This document shows positions 34,210-42,613 of a DNA stretch of 64,000 nt, one piece after another. The DNA is taken from assembly GCF_042658845.1 (NCBI RefSeq), contig NZ_JBHSRI010000018.1:434001-498000 (forward strand), written 5' to 3'. Within the stretch, counting starts at the first letter, position 1. Each line of letters begins with the position of its first letter. A program made the translations under genes and the position numbers. The DNA is from Paenisporosarcina macmurdoensis (lineage in GTDB: Bacteria; Bacillota; Bacilli; Bacillales_A; Planococcaceae). The notes under the pieces were generated by a model. That model was not told where the DNA came from and ran no database searches. It worked only from the letters and a program-made list of their open reading frames with translations.

Positions 34210-36145
34210 TTGTATTGACTCCCTTCAGTCTTGCTTTTGTCTGTTTCATGAATATCGAAATGCCTAGAGGCGGAACCGTAATTTTCATGCTGCAAGGTTG
34301 GTTATGATACGGCAACTTGCTTGATTGAATTGGATTGCTATTTACCTGATTCGATCCGCCAAATGATGCTGTATCGCTAGTAAATGCTTCAAAGTATGTC
34401 CCAAATGAAGGAACACCAATTTGATAGTTATGGTAAACATCTGCTGAGAAATTACAAACAATAAGACAATAATCCCCTTTGCGTTTGCCTTTTCTCATAA
34501 ATGTAATCACACTTTGATTCGAATTGTCATCGATCCATTCAAAGCCAGCTTCGTCATGATCGAGACGCCATAGTGAATTAGTTTCTTGATAAAATCTACT
34601 TAATTGTTTGTAGTAGTGAAAGAAATTGCTGTGCGAGTCAAAATCTAAAAGCATCCAGTCTAATTCATCTTTGAATTTCCATTCGTCAAACTGCCCAAAT
34701 TCACTGCCCATAAATAACAGTTTCTTCCCTGGATGAACGAATAAATAGCCTAACAGCAAACGTAAATTCGCAAACTTCTGCCAGTAAGTACCTGGCATTT
34801 TATTGACTAATGAGCGTTTTCCATGGACGATTTCATCGTGCGAAAATGGCAGTACGTAATTTTCCGAGAATGCGTAACAAAATGAAAACGTCAATAACTG
34901 ATGGTGCTTTGGACGTTCATTTACATCCAGCTTCATATATTTTAGGACGTCATTTGCCCAGCCCATATTCCATTTATAATTAAAGCCAAGTCCGCCTTGA
35001 CTCGTAGGACTCGTAACTAGGGGCCAATCAGTTGCTTCTTCGGCCATCATGAGAGCATTCGGATACTTTTTGAAAATGGTTTCGTTTAACTTCTTCAGGA
35101 ATTGAACAGCTTCGACATTTTCTTCTCCACCATACTGATTTTTTAATTTAACTGGGAGCGGGTTATCATGATTTAAATAAACAATTGACGATACTGCATC
35201 GACTCGGAAACCATCCACATGATAGACATCCATCCAAAACATGGCGTTAGAAATTAGGAAGCTAACCACTTCAGGCTTACTGTAATCAAAACTGTATGTC
35301 CCCCAGATAGGTCGCTCGGCGCGTAAGGGATCTGCCGATTCGTAAAGAGGTGTCCCATCGAATCGACCAAGACCTTGGATATCCTTACAAAAATGAGCAG
35401 GAACCCAGTCAAGGATTACACCAAGACCTTTTTGATGGCATCGGTCAATGAAATACATTAATTGCTCAGGTGTACCGTATCGGCTGGTTGCAGAAAAGAA
35501 GCCAGTAATCTGATAGCCCCATGAACCATCAAACGGATGCTCCATTACCGGCATTAACTCAATATGTGTAAAGTTGTTATCTACTGCATAATCGACTAAT
35601 TCATCAGCAAGTTCTTGATACGTATAGAATTGACCATCTTTCTTTTGTTTCCAAGAAGCTAAGTGAACTTCATAAATCATCATTGGCTTTTGGTAAGGAT
35701 CCGTCTTTGCTCGTTGTGCCATCCATTTTTGATCTTGCCATTCATAGTTATTTAACTCATAGATGACAGATGCAGTATCAGGACGTAGCTCTGTATAAAA
35801 AGCATAAGGATCTGCCTTTAATTCTTTGTGCCCATCTGGTCCAGTAACCTCATATTTATAATTAGCTCCCTCGGACAGTTCAGGTACAAATAATATCCAA
35901 ATTCCAGAATGCTCTATACGTTCCATTTGGTTTTGATAGCCATTCCAATTATTGAAATTACCTACTACGGATACTTGTTTTGCATGAGGTGCCCAAACAG
36001 CAAAGCGAACTCCTTGAAAATCAGTTTCTGATAAGACATGAGCTCCCAGTAATTTATAGCTTTCAAACAGTGTTCCTTCATGGAAAAGATATATATCAAA
36101 GTCACTTGGATATAGGTGATTTGGCAACTTTAGCAATTTTTCCAA
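34199..36145 (-). CDS. glgB: 1,4-alpha-glucan branching enzyme
   Basis: 648-residue GH13 branching enzyme with an N-terminal CBM48 domain (RFAVWAPHAKQVSVVGNFNNW) and a (beta/alpha)8 barrel. Catalytic residues are visible: nucleophile Asp in GFRVDAVSS, Glu in MAEEATDWP, and the stabilising Asp in FSHDEIVHGK. The start codon is TTG at 36145 behind GGAGGAGG. First gene of glgBCDA; the C-terminal tail overlaps glgC. Confidence 0.96.
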   Translation of the reverse strand: MEKLLKLPNHLYPSDFDIYLFHEGTLFESYKLLGAHVLSETDFQGVRFAVWAPHAKQVSVVGNFNNWNGYQNQMERIEHSGIWILFVPELSEGANYKYEVTGPDGHKELKADPYAFYTELRPDTASVIYELNNYEWQDQKWMAQRAKTDPYQKPMMIYEVHLASWKQKKDGQFYTYQELADELVDYAVDNNFTHIELMPVMEHPFDGSWGYQITGFFSATSRYGTPEQLMYFIDRCHQKGLGVILDWVPAHFCKDIQGLGRFDGTPLYESADPLRAERPIWGTYSFDYSKPEVVSFLISNAMFWMDVYHVDGFRVDAVSSIVYLNHDNPLPVKLKNQYGGEENVEAVQFLKKLNETIFKKYPNALMMAEEATDWPLVTSPTSQGGLGFNYKWNMGWANDVLKYMKLDVNERPKHHQLLTFSFCYAFSENYVLPFSHDEIVHGKRSLVNKMPGTYWQKFANLRLLLGYLFVHPGKKLLFMGSEFGQFDEWKFKDELDWMLLDFDSHSNFFHYYKQLSRFYQETNSLWRLDHDEAGFEWIDDNSNQSVITFMRKGKRKGDYCLIVCNFSADVYHNYQIGVPSFGTYFEAFTSDTASFGGSNQVNSNPIQSSKLPYHNQPCSMKITVPPLGISIFMKQTKARLKGVNTNEI

Positions 36146-36255
36146 TTTAGCACCTCCTCCATTCTATGTTTGTAGTTGTTTTTTTATCATTTCTTATTCT
36201 AGATTATTCGTCGTAAGTTACTAAACTCCTCTAAAACAAGCATATTTTTGTTAAG

Positions 36256-36284
36256 ATTATGAAATTATGATTCAAAATAGACAA
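36256..36284 (-). promoter_or_regulatory. Candidate glgB promoter
   Basis: On the minus strand TTGTCT (complement of 36279-36284), 17 bp, CATAAT (complement of 36256-36261). Sigma-E control, known for B. subtilis glg, cannot be excluded; I saw no clear sigma-E motif. Confidence 0.35.
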
Positions 36285-36326
36285 ATTTGTATACGATTTA
36301 GGTGAATATTCGCTCAGTTGAAAGAT

Positions 36327-36365
36327 TTGAGTGCCAAGTTGGAAAAATTGAGGTCCAAGTTGGAA
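36327..36365 (+). repeat. Tandem 21-bp TTGAG repeat (two copies)
   Basis: TTGAGTGCCAAGTTGGAA (36327-36344) and TTGAGGTCCAAGTTGGAA (36348-36365), with a degenerate third unit just before them (TCAGTTGAAAGA). Non-coding. Confidence 0.8.
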
Positions 36366-36411
36366 TACGAACTTAATTGAATTGTCTTTAAGACTTCACG
36401 CTTTTTTGTCG

Positions 36412-36494
36412 TCGTCTCTGGACGCATCTCTGCTGCAACTTTGTTTAGAGAAAAAAAAGAGATCAAGTGACAGTGTCACTCGCCCTCCTCTCTT
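36412..36494 (+). repeat. Intergenic hairpin element, copy 1
   Basis: An 83-nt segment that aligns with the elements at 54714-55030: shared blocks are GACGCATCTCTGCTGCA-like, CTTTG, TTAGAGAAAAAAAAGAG, and a terminal hairpin. The hairpin has outer stem AAGAGA/TCTCTT (36457-36462, 36489-36494) and inner stem GTGAC-AGT-GTCAC (36467-36479). Confidence 0.7.
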
Positions 36495-36668
36495 AATGAA
36501 AAGTTTTGGTAATATCACCTCGAAACTTTGTACGAGGTAAAAAAACTGCTGTTTATGTGGGAACTCCTCGACAATAGGAAAACGTGATGCGAAAGAAGAA
36601 AGGCAGAAAAGGTAAGATTAATTACCTTCGCGTTTTAAGCACTTATATTATTTTGCCTAATAAGTTGA

Positions 36669-37307
36669 CTAGTTTACTACTTTTCCATGGGTATTCACTA
36701 TTATAATTTCATAAGAGTCAATACGGGATACTGAATTTAGTTCTTTAGAATGCAAGATTTCATTTACTGTCTCTTCAATTTCTATTGCTAACTTATGTGC
36801 ATCTTTATCTAAAGCTTTAAATGATGTTTGAATGGTAATGGATTTTTGATAATGAAACCCTATATCTCCAATTACGCCATAACCTTTAAGACCTTCCATT
36901 AAAGTCTTTCCTAAATGGAGAAGTTCTTTTTGCTCTTTTTTAAATTCTTCGGGCATCTTAAATAAATCCCATCTCTCTAAAACAATTGAATAATCTTTTA
37001 TTGTGGAGGTTTTGATTACACTTTTTGCAATGGACTCGATTTCCTTTTTCACAGAATTAAAATACTCTTCATCTCCCACAACTTGTATTAGCAATTCTTT
37101 CTTTGAAGTCGTTTTTACATCAACCACCACGTATTTCTCATTAAGCTTTTCTTTCACCATCTCCAATGTAGGTATATGTAGTTCTTCTACTTTAACTAAA
37201 GGTTCTTGTTCCTCTTTATTTGCAACTGCAGAAGGCTTATTTAACAGGCTAAATGAAGCTATTCCCACTATAAGTAATCCTGCAATAATCAATATCCTTT
37301 TTAACAC
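36669..37307 (-). CDS. Membrane-anchored or secreted protein, unknown function (DUF4030-like?)
   Basis: 212 residues from GTG 37307, which has AGGAGGG at good spacing; the longer frame upstream has no site. The N-terminus LKRILIIAGLLIVGIASFSLL is a single membrane anchor or signal peptide. The exported part is Lys/Glu-rich with two similar-looking halves (KELLIQVVGDEEYFNSVKKEIESIAKSV and KSITIQTSFKALDKDAHKLAIEIEETVNEIL), each a strand-helix unit. It may belong to DUF4030 of Bacilli, but I am not sure. Monocistronic. Confidence 0.7.
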   Translation of the reverse strand: MLKRILIIAGLLIVGIASFSLLNKPSAVANKEEQEPLVKVEELHIPTLEMVKEKLNEKYVVVDVKTTSKKELLIQVVGDEEYFNSVKKEIESIAKSVIKTSTIKDYSIVLERWDLFKMPEEFKKEQKELLHLGKTLMEGLKGYGVIGDIGFHYQKSITIQTSFKALDKDAHKLAIEIEETVNEILHSKELNSVSRIDSYEIIIVNTHGKVVN

Positions 37308-37417
37308 ATAATCCCTCCTGTTAAGAAGATATGCCCTATATCCCCAAAAAATCCGATAAAAACACAAAATTCCTCTTCTTAAAGGCAATTGCTTGTTTAG
37401 TATATTTAGTTCAACAA

Positions 37418-37454
37418 ATAGGAGCGTTGATCCATTAAGGATCAACGCTCCTAT
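37418..37454. terminator. 16-bp perfect hairpin between two minus-strand genes
   Basis: ATAGGAGCGTTGATCC and its exact complement around ATTAA. Tails on both sides are only moderately T-rich. It probably ends the cupin gene transcript. Confidence 0.65.
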
Positions 37455-37524
37455 AGTTAAAGTAGAAGTCTACGCATTTTCTATTCAGCAAGTGATTGTT
37501 CATTTTTCTTGATGCTTTTACTCT

Positions 37525-38346
37525 CTACATATTTTTACTTTGTTGAAGAAGTTTGGATTCTCCTGTCCGTTCCCATTCTTCCACTGTCTTGTATGCTCTT
37601 TCAGGAGAAAATCCTTTCCCAACAAGTACTCCCATTAGAATGAATTCTTGAAGAATATGTGTAGAATTTATTCCTCTTTTGACATCTTCTAATCCTTCAT
37701 TAACTAAATATTTTGTGTGCTGTATCCATTCATCAGGAGTTTTGCCCAAATTTGCAGTGTTTCCATTGTGATGATTTTCCATCATTTCCGCAGCTTCAGC
37801 ATCTGCTTTTGTCGGATGTACAGTACCAAATGGATGGTTGGGAGGAGCATATATGGAATAAAGTTTTAGTGGGATATTTCCTGTATTTGTTAGGTTATGG
37901 TAATAGCCAGCAGGGATCACTATTGCAGAGTCATCGTAGACATTTCTTGTAAAGTTTAAATTGTCTTTACTTTGGCCCATTTGAACAATACCTTGGCCTT
38001 GTTCAATTCGTATAAATTGATCAAGGTTAGGATGCACTTCCAAACCGATAGATTCTCCAGCTTTGAGACTCATTAAAGTAACTTGAAAATGTGTTCCTGT
38101 CCACAAAGCAGTACGAAACGTATTGTTTTGCAGAGTTGCTTCATTAATATTAACGACATATGGATTCGGTCCATAATCCTTTAACGATATTTCGCCACCA
38201 TTTGCAGAGTGATAAGTATCCCTTCTGTTAGTATGCTCTACACTACTAGGATATGTTGGGTAAGCTGTTTGTCTTACATGGTTATACATAGGTACAGCTA
38301 CACAATAAGGGCATTGGCATTGATACATATTAGGAACATAATACAT
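37525..38346 (-). CDS. yrkC: YrkC-like cupin protein
   Basis: 273 residues. A Cys-rich, Tyr/Pro-rich N-terminus (MYYVPNMYQCQCPYC) precedes a cupin barrel at about 75-175: motif 1 GLEVHPNLDQFIRIEQGQG, motif 2 IPAGYYHNLTN, giving the metal ligands His, Glu and His. The C-terminal 90 residues are helical. It matches the YrkC group of Bacilli by eye. The Tyr/Cys-rich N-terminus hints at a spore-associated protein, but that is inference. Start follows AAGGGATTG. Confidence 0.78.
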   Translation of the reverse strand: MYYVPNMYQCQCPYCVAVPMYNHVRQTAYPTYPSSVEHTNRRDTYHSANGGEISLKDYGPNPYVVNINEATLQNNTFRTALWTGTHFQVTLMSLKAGESIGLEVHPNLDQFIRIEQGQGIVQMGQSKDNLNFTRNVYDDSAIVIPAGYYHNLTNTGNIPLKLYSIYAPPNHPFGTVHPTKADAEAAEMMENHHNGNTANLGKTPDEWIQHTKYLVNEGLEDVKRGINSTHILQEFILMGVLVGKGFSPERAYKTVEEWERTGESKLLQQSKNM

Positions 38347-38661
38347 TTTTCACAATCCCTTCACATTTCATTTAATTATCCTATGCAAGCCGTTAAATGA
38401 ATGTACTTATTATAATGTCTATCTTAACCATCAACATTTTGTTCCTAACTTCCCGCTGGTACATCTGCTCTCTGCCATTTGCCTAATTTTTAAGAATGAC
38501 AGATGTATTACTTCGAAACATTGTAAAGCGGCATAATGGTTTGTGCTTGAGTCTCTTCATTAATCTGCTAACGTAAGAAATCTTGTAAGTTTACCGTTGT
38601 CTTGGGAAACTCCTAACTTTTTAACGAAAAATCAACCTATCCTTTCACATAGCCAAATACA
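38347..38661. other. Gene-free region between cupin and GH15 genes
   Basis: About 315 bp without a supported ORF. It contains an inverted pair ACATCTG/CAGATGT near 38460-38512 followed by CTTCG, which may be a decayed copy of the hairpin element; this similarity is weak. The rest shows nothing I recognise. Confidence 0.45.
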
Positions 38662-38697
38662 AAGAGGAGCGAAGTGAATAATCACTTCGCTCCTCTT
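38662..38697 (-). terminator. Terminator of the GH15 gene
   Basis: A perfect 16-bp stem AAGAGGAGCGAAGTGA around ATAA, about 80 bp beyond the GH15 stop; on the minus strand it is followed by TGTATTTGG. Confidence 0.72.
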
Positions 38698-38778
38698 ACA
38701 CATACATTAGGTAGTGTGTCTGGAATCATCACGATTCTACCTAATTAAAACCGTATCAACTTTTATTATTTAATGTAG

Positions 38779-39801
38779 TTAATCATTTCCTGTTAATTGA
38801 GTAGTGGTTGTGTGGCTCATTCGGTTTAAAAATATATAGGATAAGGAAACGGACCAAGCCAGTGGAGTGTTGCCATTTGGGACATTTTTTCCACCGATAT
38901 ATAATTCGGGTATTTCCCAATTATCAGGAATGAGACGTTCCGTTTTATTGACATATTCAAAAGCTTTTTCATACATACCTAATTCAAAGTAACATAATCC
39001 TAACCAAGGCAATCCGAAGCACCATTCTGCTTCACTACCTTCATTGTAATATTGATCATTTTGATATCGGATGCAGCCATTCTCTCTTTCAAGGCGTTGT
39101 GTAACTCTCTCAATAATCTTTAGAGCTGTTTTACGTTCAACGATACGGTATGGATAAATAAGCGACAACAGCGCTAAGTCGGTATCTTTTGTTGCGCTTT
39201 CTCGTGGCAATATAAATCGCAATGTTTCTTCGCCTTTTTGGATAAGTTCATCCTCAACGTGCACAAGCATTTTCACTGATTGCAAGCCAGCCACACATGC
39301 GCCGACACTTGAAGCATGCAGTTCCATATTTTCTTCCCACATGCCATTATCATGTGCCTGCCAGTATTGAAGACACTCCAGGTAGTCGACTAATTTTTGG
39401 ACGATATGCAGATCTTTGTCATCACGAATAACCTTTCGGCCGTTGCTAACACCTTCGCCTACACCCCATAAGAAAGCACCAATAGCATCATTTTGAGCAT
39501 GGCCCCATTCTTGATTGATCTCCTTTAATTCTGTGGAATAACGAGAGTGAATATATTCAAATAGGTGATACGGTTTCTGTTCACGGTGAATATCGATTTT
39601 CCATTCGTACCTTTTAAACAAATCAAATAATGCATGGTACGCTTTTTCATAGCGTTCCGAACTACTTTGTAAAAACGGCAAAACCGTATAAACCACATCA
39701 CGTATCCAAACGAAATTATAGTCCTGTGAAATACTAGCTGTATAAGCACCATTCGGAAGGCGCATTCGATCCAAAACTTCAATTGCATCATTAATTTTCA
39801 T
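38779..39801 (-). CDS. GH15-type glucoamylase-like protein
   Basis: 340 residues from ATG 39801, with GGAGGTG upstream. The (alpha/alpha)6 barrel features are seen: DYNFVWIRDVVYT near residue 30, WGHAQNDAIGAFLW near 115, DNGMWEENMELHASSVG near 175 (a Glu-rich catalytic-like segment), and GSEAEWCFGLPWLGLCYFELG near 275. It is shorter than secreted glucoamylases and has no signal peptide, so it should act in the cytosol. Location near glgBCDA suggests a role in glycogen or maltodextrin breakdown. Activity versus the related phosphorylase-kinase-like fold cannot be settled by eye. Confidence 0.75.
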   Translation of the reverse strand: MKINDAIEVLDRMRLPNGAYTASISQDYNFVWIRDVVYTVLPFLQSSSERYEKAYHALFDLFKRYEWKIDIHREQKPYHLFEYIHSRYSTELKEINQEWGHAQNDAIGAFLWGVGEGVSNGRKVIRDDKDLHIVQKLVDYLECLQYWQAHDNGMWEENMELHASSVGACVAGLQSVKMLVHVEDELIQKGEETLRFILPRESATKDTDLALLSLIYPYRIVERKTALKIIERVTQRLERENGCIRYQNDQYYNEGSEAEWCFGLPWLGLCYFELGMYEKAFEYVNKTERLIPDNWEIPELYIGGKNVPNGNTPLAWSVSLSYIFLNRMSHTTTTQLTGND

Positions 39802-40343
39802 ATTCAAACACCTCCATAAATTACAACCTGTCAATTATCGTTAACCATTTGTAGTGATTCTAGACACCATCTTTTCATCTCATTAAATAAAAGCGTTTTC
39901 ATTTTACAATCGTAACAAATAACTACAAATTACGACAGAGATAAGATACTAATTAGTTTATGTAAAAGATTGTTTTTTTCATAAGCAAGCAGACTCAACT
40001 CTCGAAATTGTACACTTACTAGTTAAAAATCCTTACATCATGCATTGGTAAACTCCTGAGATTCATTAAAAGGCAATGAATCTATCAAGTACTCATGTGA
40101 TACCCTATCAGATAGGAACGGAAACCCATTGCGCGATACTATGTGCGTTTTAAAACATTAGATCTCGGTGCTTGAATCCGTTAAAGGCTCAATATGTAGA
40201 TGAAATTCTATCTTACTATGCATTTTCTGGATTAGTTTTGAGTTATAAAGGATCTTCTTTCAATTCTTGCTCCTTGTTAAATATACAGTGCTATCTCATA
40301 CACCTCTAAGTTTGTCGAATGAAGAAGTAAAATGGCATAGAAA
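39802..40343. other. Gene-free region between GH15 and CAP genes
   Basis: About 540 bp, AT-rich. No ORF with a ribosome binding site, no strong hairpin other than the CAP-gene terminator at the end, and no repeat that I recognise. The GH15 promoter should be in its left part. Confidence 0.6.
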
Positions 40344-40375
40344 AAACGGCCATCTCTACAATGAGATGACCGTTT
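40344..40375 (-). terminator. Terminator of the CAP-domain gene
   Basis: On the minus strand AAACGGTCATCTC pairs with GAGATGGCCGTTT (one G-U), followed by TTTTTC. Confidence 0.88.
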
Positions 40376-40399
40376 ATTTCATGTTGTATATGTCACATA

Positions 40400-41233
40400 T
40401 TATTTTTGAATGAATTGTTGAGTCCAGTAATTACCGTTTGCATCGTATCCAATACCAATATGAGTGTATGTTCCATTCATGATATTAGCGCGATGTCCCG
40501 GTGATTCCATCCATCCTTTAACGACTTCAGCAGCCGTTCTTTGACCCATTGCGATATTTTCAGCAGCGGCCTTGTATTGAATGCCATTTGCTTTCATTTG
40601 ATCGAATGGTGAACCTAGTGTAGGACTAGTATGAGAGAAATAGTTGTTGTTGCTCATATCTGCTGATTTTTGACGAGCAGAATTCATCAATGCTGAATCT
40701 GTTGCAAGTGCTTTTAAACCTGATTTTGCACGTTCTTGATTTGTTAAAGTTAATACTTGTTGTTCAATGTTTGAAATTGAACCCGTATTTTGTGTTGCAG
40801 GTGCTGAAGCAACAGGTTGTGCTGCTGGTGCAGTTGGAGCTGGCTTCTGAGCAACTGGTTGAGCTGCTACAGGCTTAGCCGTTTCTGCTGGCTTCTGAGC
40901 AACTGGTTGTGCTGCTACCGGCTTAGCTGTTTCTGCTGGCTTTTGTGCAACTGGTTGTGCCGCTACCGGCTTAGTACCTTCTGCTGGCTTTTGTGCAACT
41001 TGCTTAATTTCTGCTTGCGTAAATCCTGCAGCTGCTAGTTGTGCATATAGTTTTTCTAGCATTTCTTTTTCTATGGTCGAGTAATCCACCTGTTGTGCTT
41101 GAGTACGTGTTGAGAACTTATAGACAGTTTGAGTCTCAAACGTGGGTGATGAAAATGAAGCTTCTGCTGTTGTAGCTTGACCTACTGAGAACACCATCGC
41201 TCCCATTGTTAAACCTAGTAACATTTTTTTCAT
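40400..41233 (-). CDS. Secreted CAP (SCP/PR1, YkwD-type) domain protein
   Basis: 277 residues. A signal peptide (MKKMLLGLTMGAMVFSVGQATTAEA) is followed by about 50 residues, then a Lys/Pro/Ala-rich linker of three 16-residue repeats (QKPAETAKPVAAQPVA) and a fourth partial one, then a C-terminal CAP domain at about 155-277. CAP hallmarks are LTNQERAKSGLKAL, YFSHTSP, AAENIAMGQ and GWMESPGHRANIMN. Such proteins are common on Bacillus cell surfaces; the function is unsettled. The start follows AAGGGGG. Monocistronic, with promoter and terminator. Confidence 0.92.
   Translation of the reverse strand: MKKMLLGLTMGAMVFSVGQATTAEASFSSPTFETQTVYKFSTRTQAQQVDYSTIEKEMLEKLYAQLAAAGFTQAEIKQVAQKPAEGTKPVAAQPVAQKPAETAKPVAAQPVAQKPAETAKPVAAQPVAQKPAPTAPAAQPVASAPATQNTGSISNIEQQVLTLTNQERAKSGLKALATDSALMNSARQKSADMSNNNYFSHTSPTLGSPFDQMKANGIQYKAAAENIAMGQRTAAEVVKGWMESPGHRANIMNGTYTHIGIGYDANGNYWTQQFIQK
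40842..41000 (-). repeat. 48-bp tandem repeat in the CAP protein linker
   Basis: Three near-identical 48-bp units (40842-40889, 40890-40937, 40938-40985) and a partial fourth to 41000. Each encodes a 16-residue Lys/Pro/Ala unit, so copy changes stay in frame. Confidence 0.92.
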
Positions 41234-41281
41234 TTTTTATTCCCCCTTCTGCCACTTAGTCTATCTTTTGAATCTCTCAAT

Positions 41282-41311
41282 AAAATACCTAATCGTTACC
41301 AATACTGCCAA
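41282..41311 (-). promoter_or_regulatory. Probable promoter of the CAP gene
   Basis: On the minus strand TTGGCA (complement of 41306-41311), 18 bp, TATTTT (complement of 41282-41287), about 50 bp before the start. Confidence 0.5.
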
Positions 41312-41392
41312 TCACAACGAAAATGTACTATTTATACAGACTCAAAACATAAATAAATGTGTGGTTTTAGAGGAATTTCCATATGTTTCATC

Positions 41393-41653
41393 TCAAAAGG
41401 TATTGACGTTTTTATAGACAGTCATATAAAGCTTTTTTAACTCCATTTTTAAATTGTCTGATAACCTGCTATTTTCTATTCTCTCATATGCAATTTGCAG
41501 TTTTTCTACAGTTGTTTTACGTACACGTGGATGAGTTAACTCATCTAATAACTCCATACGAATGATTCCTTCAAGTTGTTCAATTGTTGTAATTGATGAA
41601 GATGCTTGACGGAACGGAAATAGGGTTTGGTATGCTCGAATGATTTCGTTCAT
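41393..41653 (-). CDS. Small hypothetical protein downstream of the COG0523 GTPase
   Basis: 86 residues, mainly helical and charged (LEGIIRMELLDELTHPRVRKTTVEKLQIAYERIENS). No Cys or His cluster, no signal peptide. I recognise no family. It begins 7 bp after the GTPase stop with only a weak GTGAG site, which suggests coupled translation and a role linked to the GTPase. Confidence 0.65.
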   Translation of the reverse strand: MNEIIRAYQTLFPFRQASSSITTIEQLEGIIRMELLDELTHPRVRKTTVEKLQIAYERIENSRLSDNLKMELKKLYMTVYKNVNTF

Positions 41654-41660
41654 CAGTCAA

Positions 41661-42557
41661 TCACTCACTTCCAGGAATATTTAAATGAGCTAGTTGTTCG
41701 CCAATAATGACAATAGTAGGTTCCATTTTCACATACTCTGGCAACCATTGAACCATGCCGTATGAATATTGAAAGAGCATTGGGTTTTTTATGCCTTTGA
41801 TAGGAACATATCCTTTCATTCGGTATATAGTGGACGGTAATGTACGTAACCACTCTTCAAAGGTTTCTTGATCTACAGATTCTTTAAATGATACTAGTCG
41901 TGTCGACAACGCAAGTTCTTGACCCACTCTCGCTTTGTTAACGTCTTTATCACTAACGGTACCTGCTAAACTTTCTAATATGGACAATGGGCATTTAGCG
42001 TGTGATGTTTGAATTAAAGTAGCGGTTGGATTAAAACTTTGCAATTCGAAGGTGACCTTTGCTTGTTGAGCTTCAGATAATAAATCCATTTTATTGGCTA
42101 ACAGTAAATGGGCATGACGAATTTGTTCTAAAAATAAAGAGCGCATTTGTGGTGGCAATAAGTGTCGATCGAGCCACCTCATGCTATCTACAACTGTCAC
42201 GATTCCTTTTACATTCAATTGATTTGCAAATAACGGAGAATAAACAGCGTCTAATGCTTCAACTGGATGTGCAGCGCCAGTTGTTTCAATAATAAGCACA
42301 TCGAAATTTTCACCTGTTAATAAAGTTTGCAGCTGTGCTTCTGTTTTCTCGGAGCCCGAACAGCAAATACAGCCTTCTAACATTTCTTTTAATGGAATGT
42401 CTTCCTCGATTGCTTGTGAATCAAAAGGCAGTTTTCCTAACTCATTCATTAAAACAGCAGGCTTCAACCCTTTTTCTTTCAATTGACGTATCGTGTCAGT
42501 TAGTAAAGATGTCTTTCCACTTCCTAAAAACCCACTAAATAAATAAACATCCTTCAT
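41661..42557 (-). CDS. COG0523/CobW-type G3E GTPase (putative metallochaperone)
   Basis: 298 residues from ATG 42557 (MKDVYLFSGFLGSGKTSLL), chosen by spacing to GTGAGG. Walker A is SGFLGSGKTS; the metal-binding CxCC motif is GCICCSGS near residue 65; the Mg/guanine motifs include ETTGAAHP and NKMD. COG0523 GTPases deliver metals such as zinc, or activate metalloenzymes. No Zur-box-like sequence is evident upstream, and no metal transporter lies beside it, so the metal is unknown. Probable two-gene operon with the 86-residue protein. Confidence 0.88.
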   Translation of the reverse strand: MKDVYLFSGFLGSGKTSLLTDTIRQLKEKGLKPAVLMNELGKLPFDSQAIEEDIPLKEMLEGCICCSGSEKTEAQLQTLLTGENFDVLIIETTGAAHPVEALDAVYSPLFANQLNVKGIVTVVDSMRWLDRHLLPPQMRSLFLEQIRHAHLLLANKMDLLSEAQQAKVTFELQSFNPTATLIQTSHAKCPLSILESLAGTVSDKDVNKARVGQELALSTRLVSFKESVDQETFEEWLRTLPSTIYRMKGYVPIKGIKNPMLFQYSYGMVQWLPEYVKMEPTIVIIGEQLAHLNIPGSE

Positions 42558-42580
42558 ATCATTCATCCTCACTTATGTAA

Positions 42581-42610
42581 AAAGCTGGCCTCAACTTGCA
42601 GGCCAGCTTT
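42581..42610. terminator. Terminator of the ctp gene
   Basis: AAAGCTGGCCT pairs exactly with AGGCCAGCTTT, loop 8 nt; on the minus strand it runs into TTTTAC. The GTPase gene starts just downstream on the same strand. Confidence 0.88.
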
Positions 42611-42613
42611 TGT

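Larger units (their letters stand above)
36146..36668. other. Gene-free region upstream of glgB
   Basis: About 520 bp between glgB and the next minus-strand gene. It contains a candidate glgB promoter, a 21-bp-period tandem repeat, one copy of the hairpin element shared with the 54.7-55.0 kb region, and a few smaller inverted repeats. No supported ORF. Confidence 0.7.

Noticed and set aside
40842..41000. CRISPR-like periodicity
   Set aside because: The 48-bp units are contiguous coding repeats without spacers.
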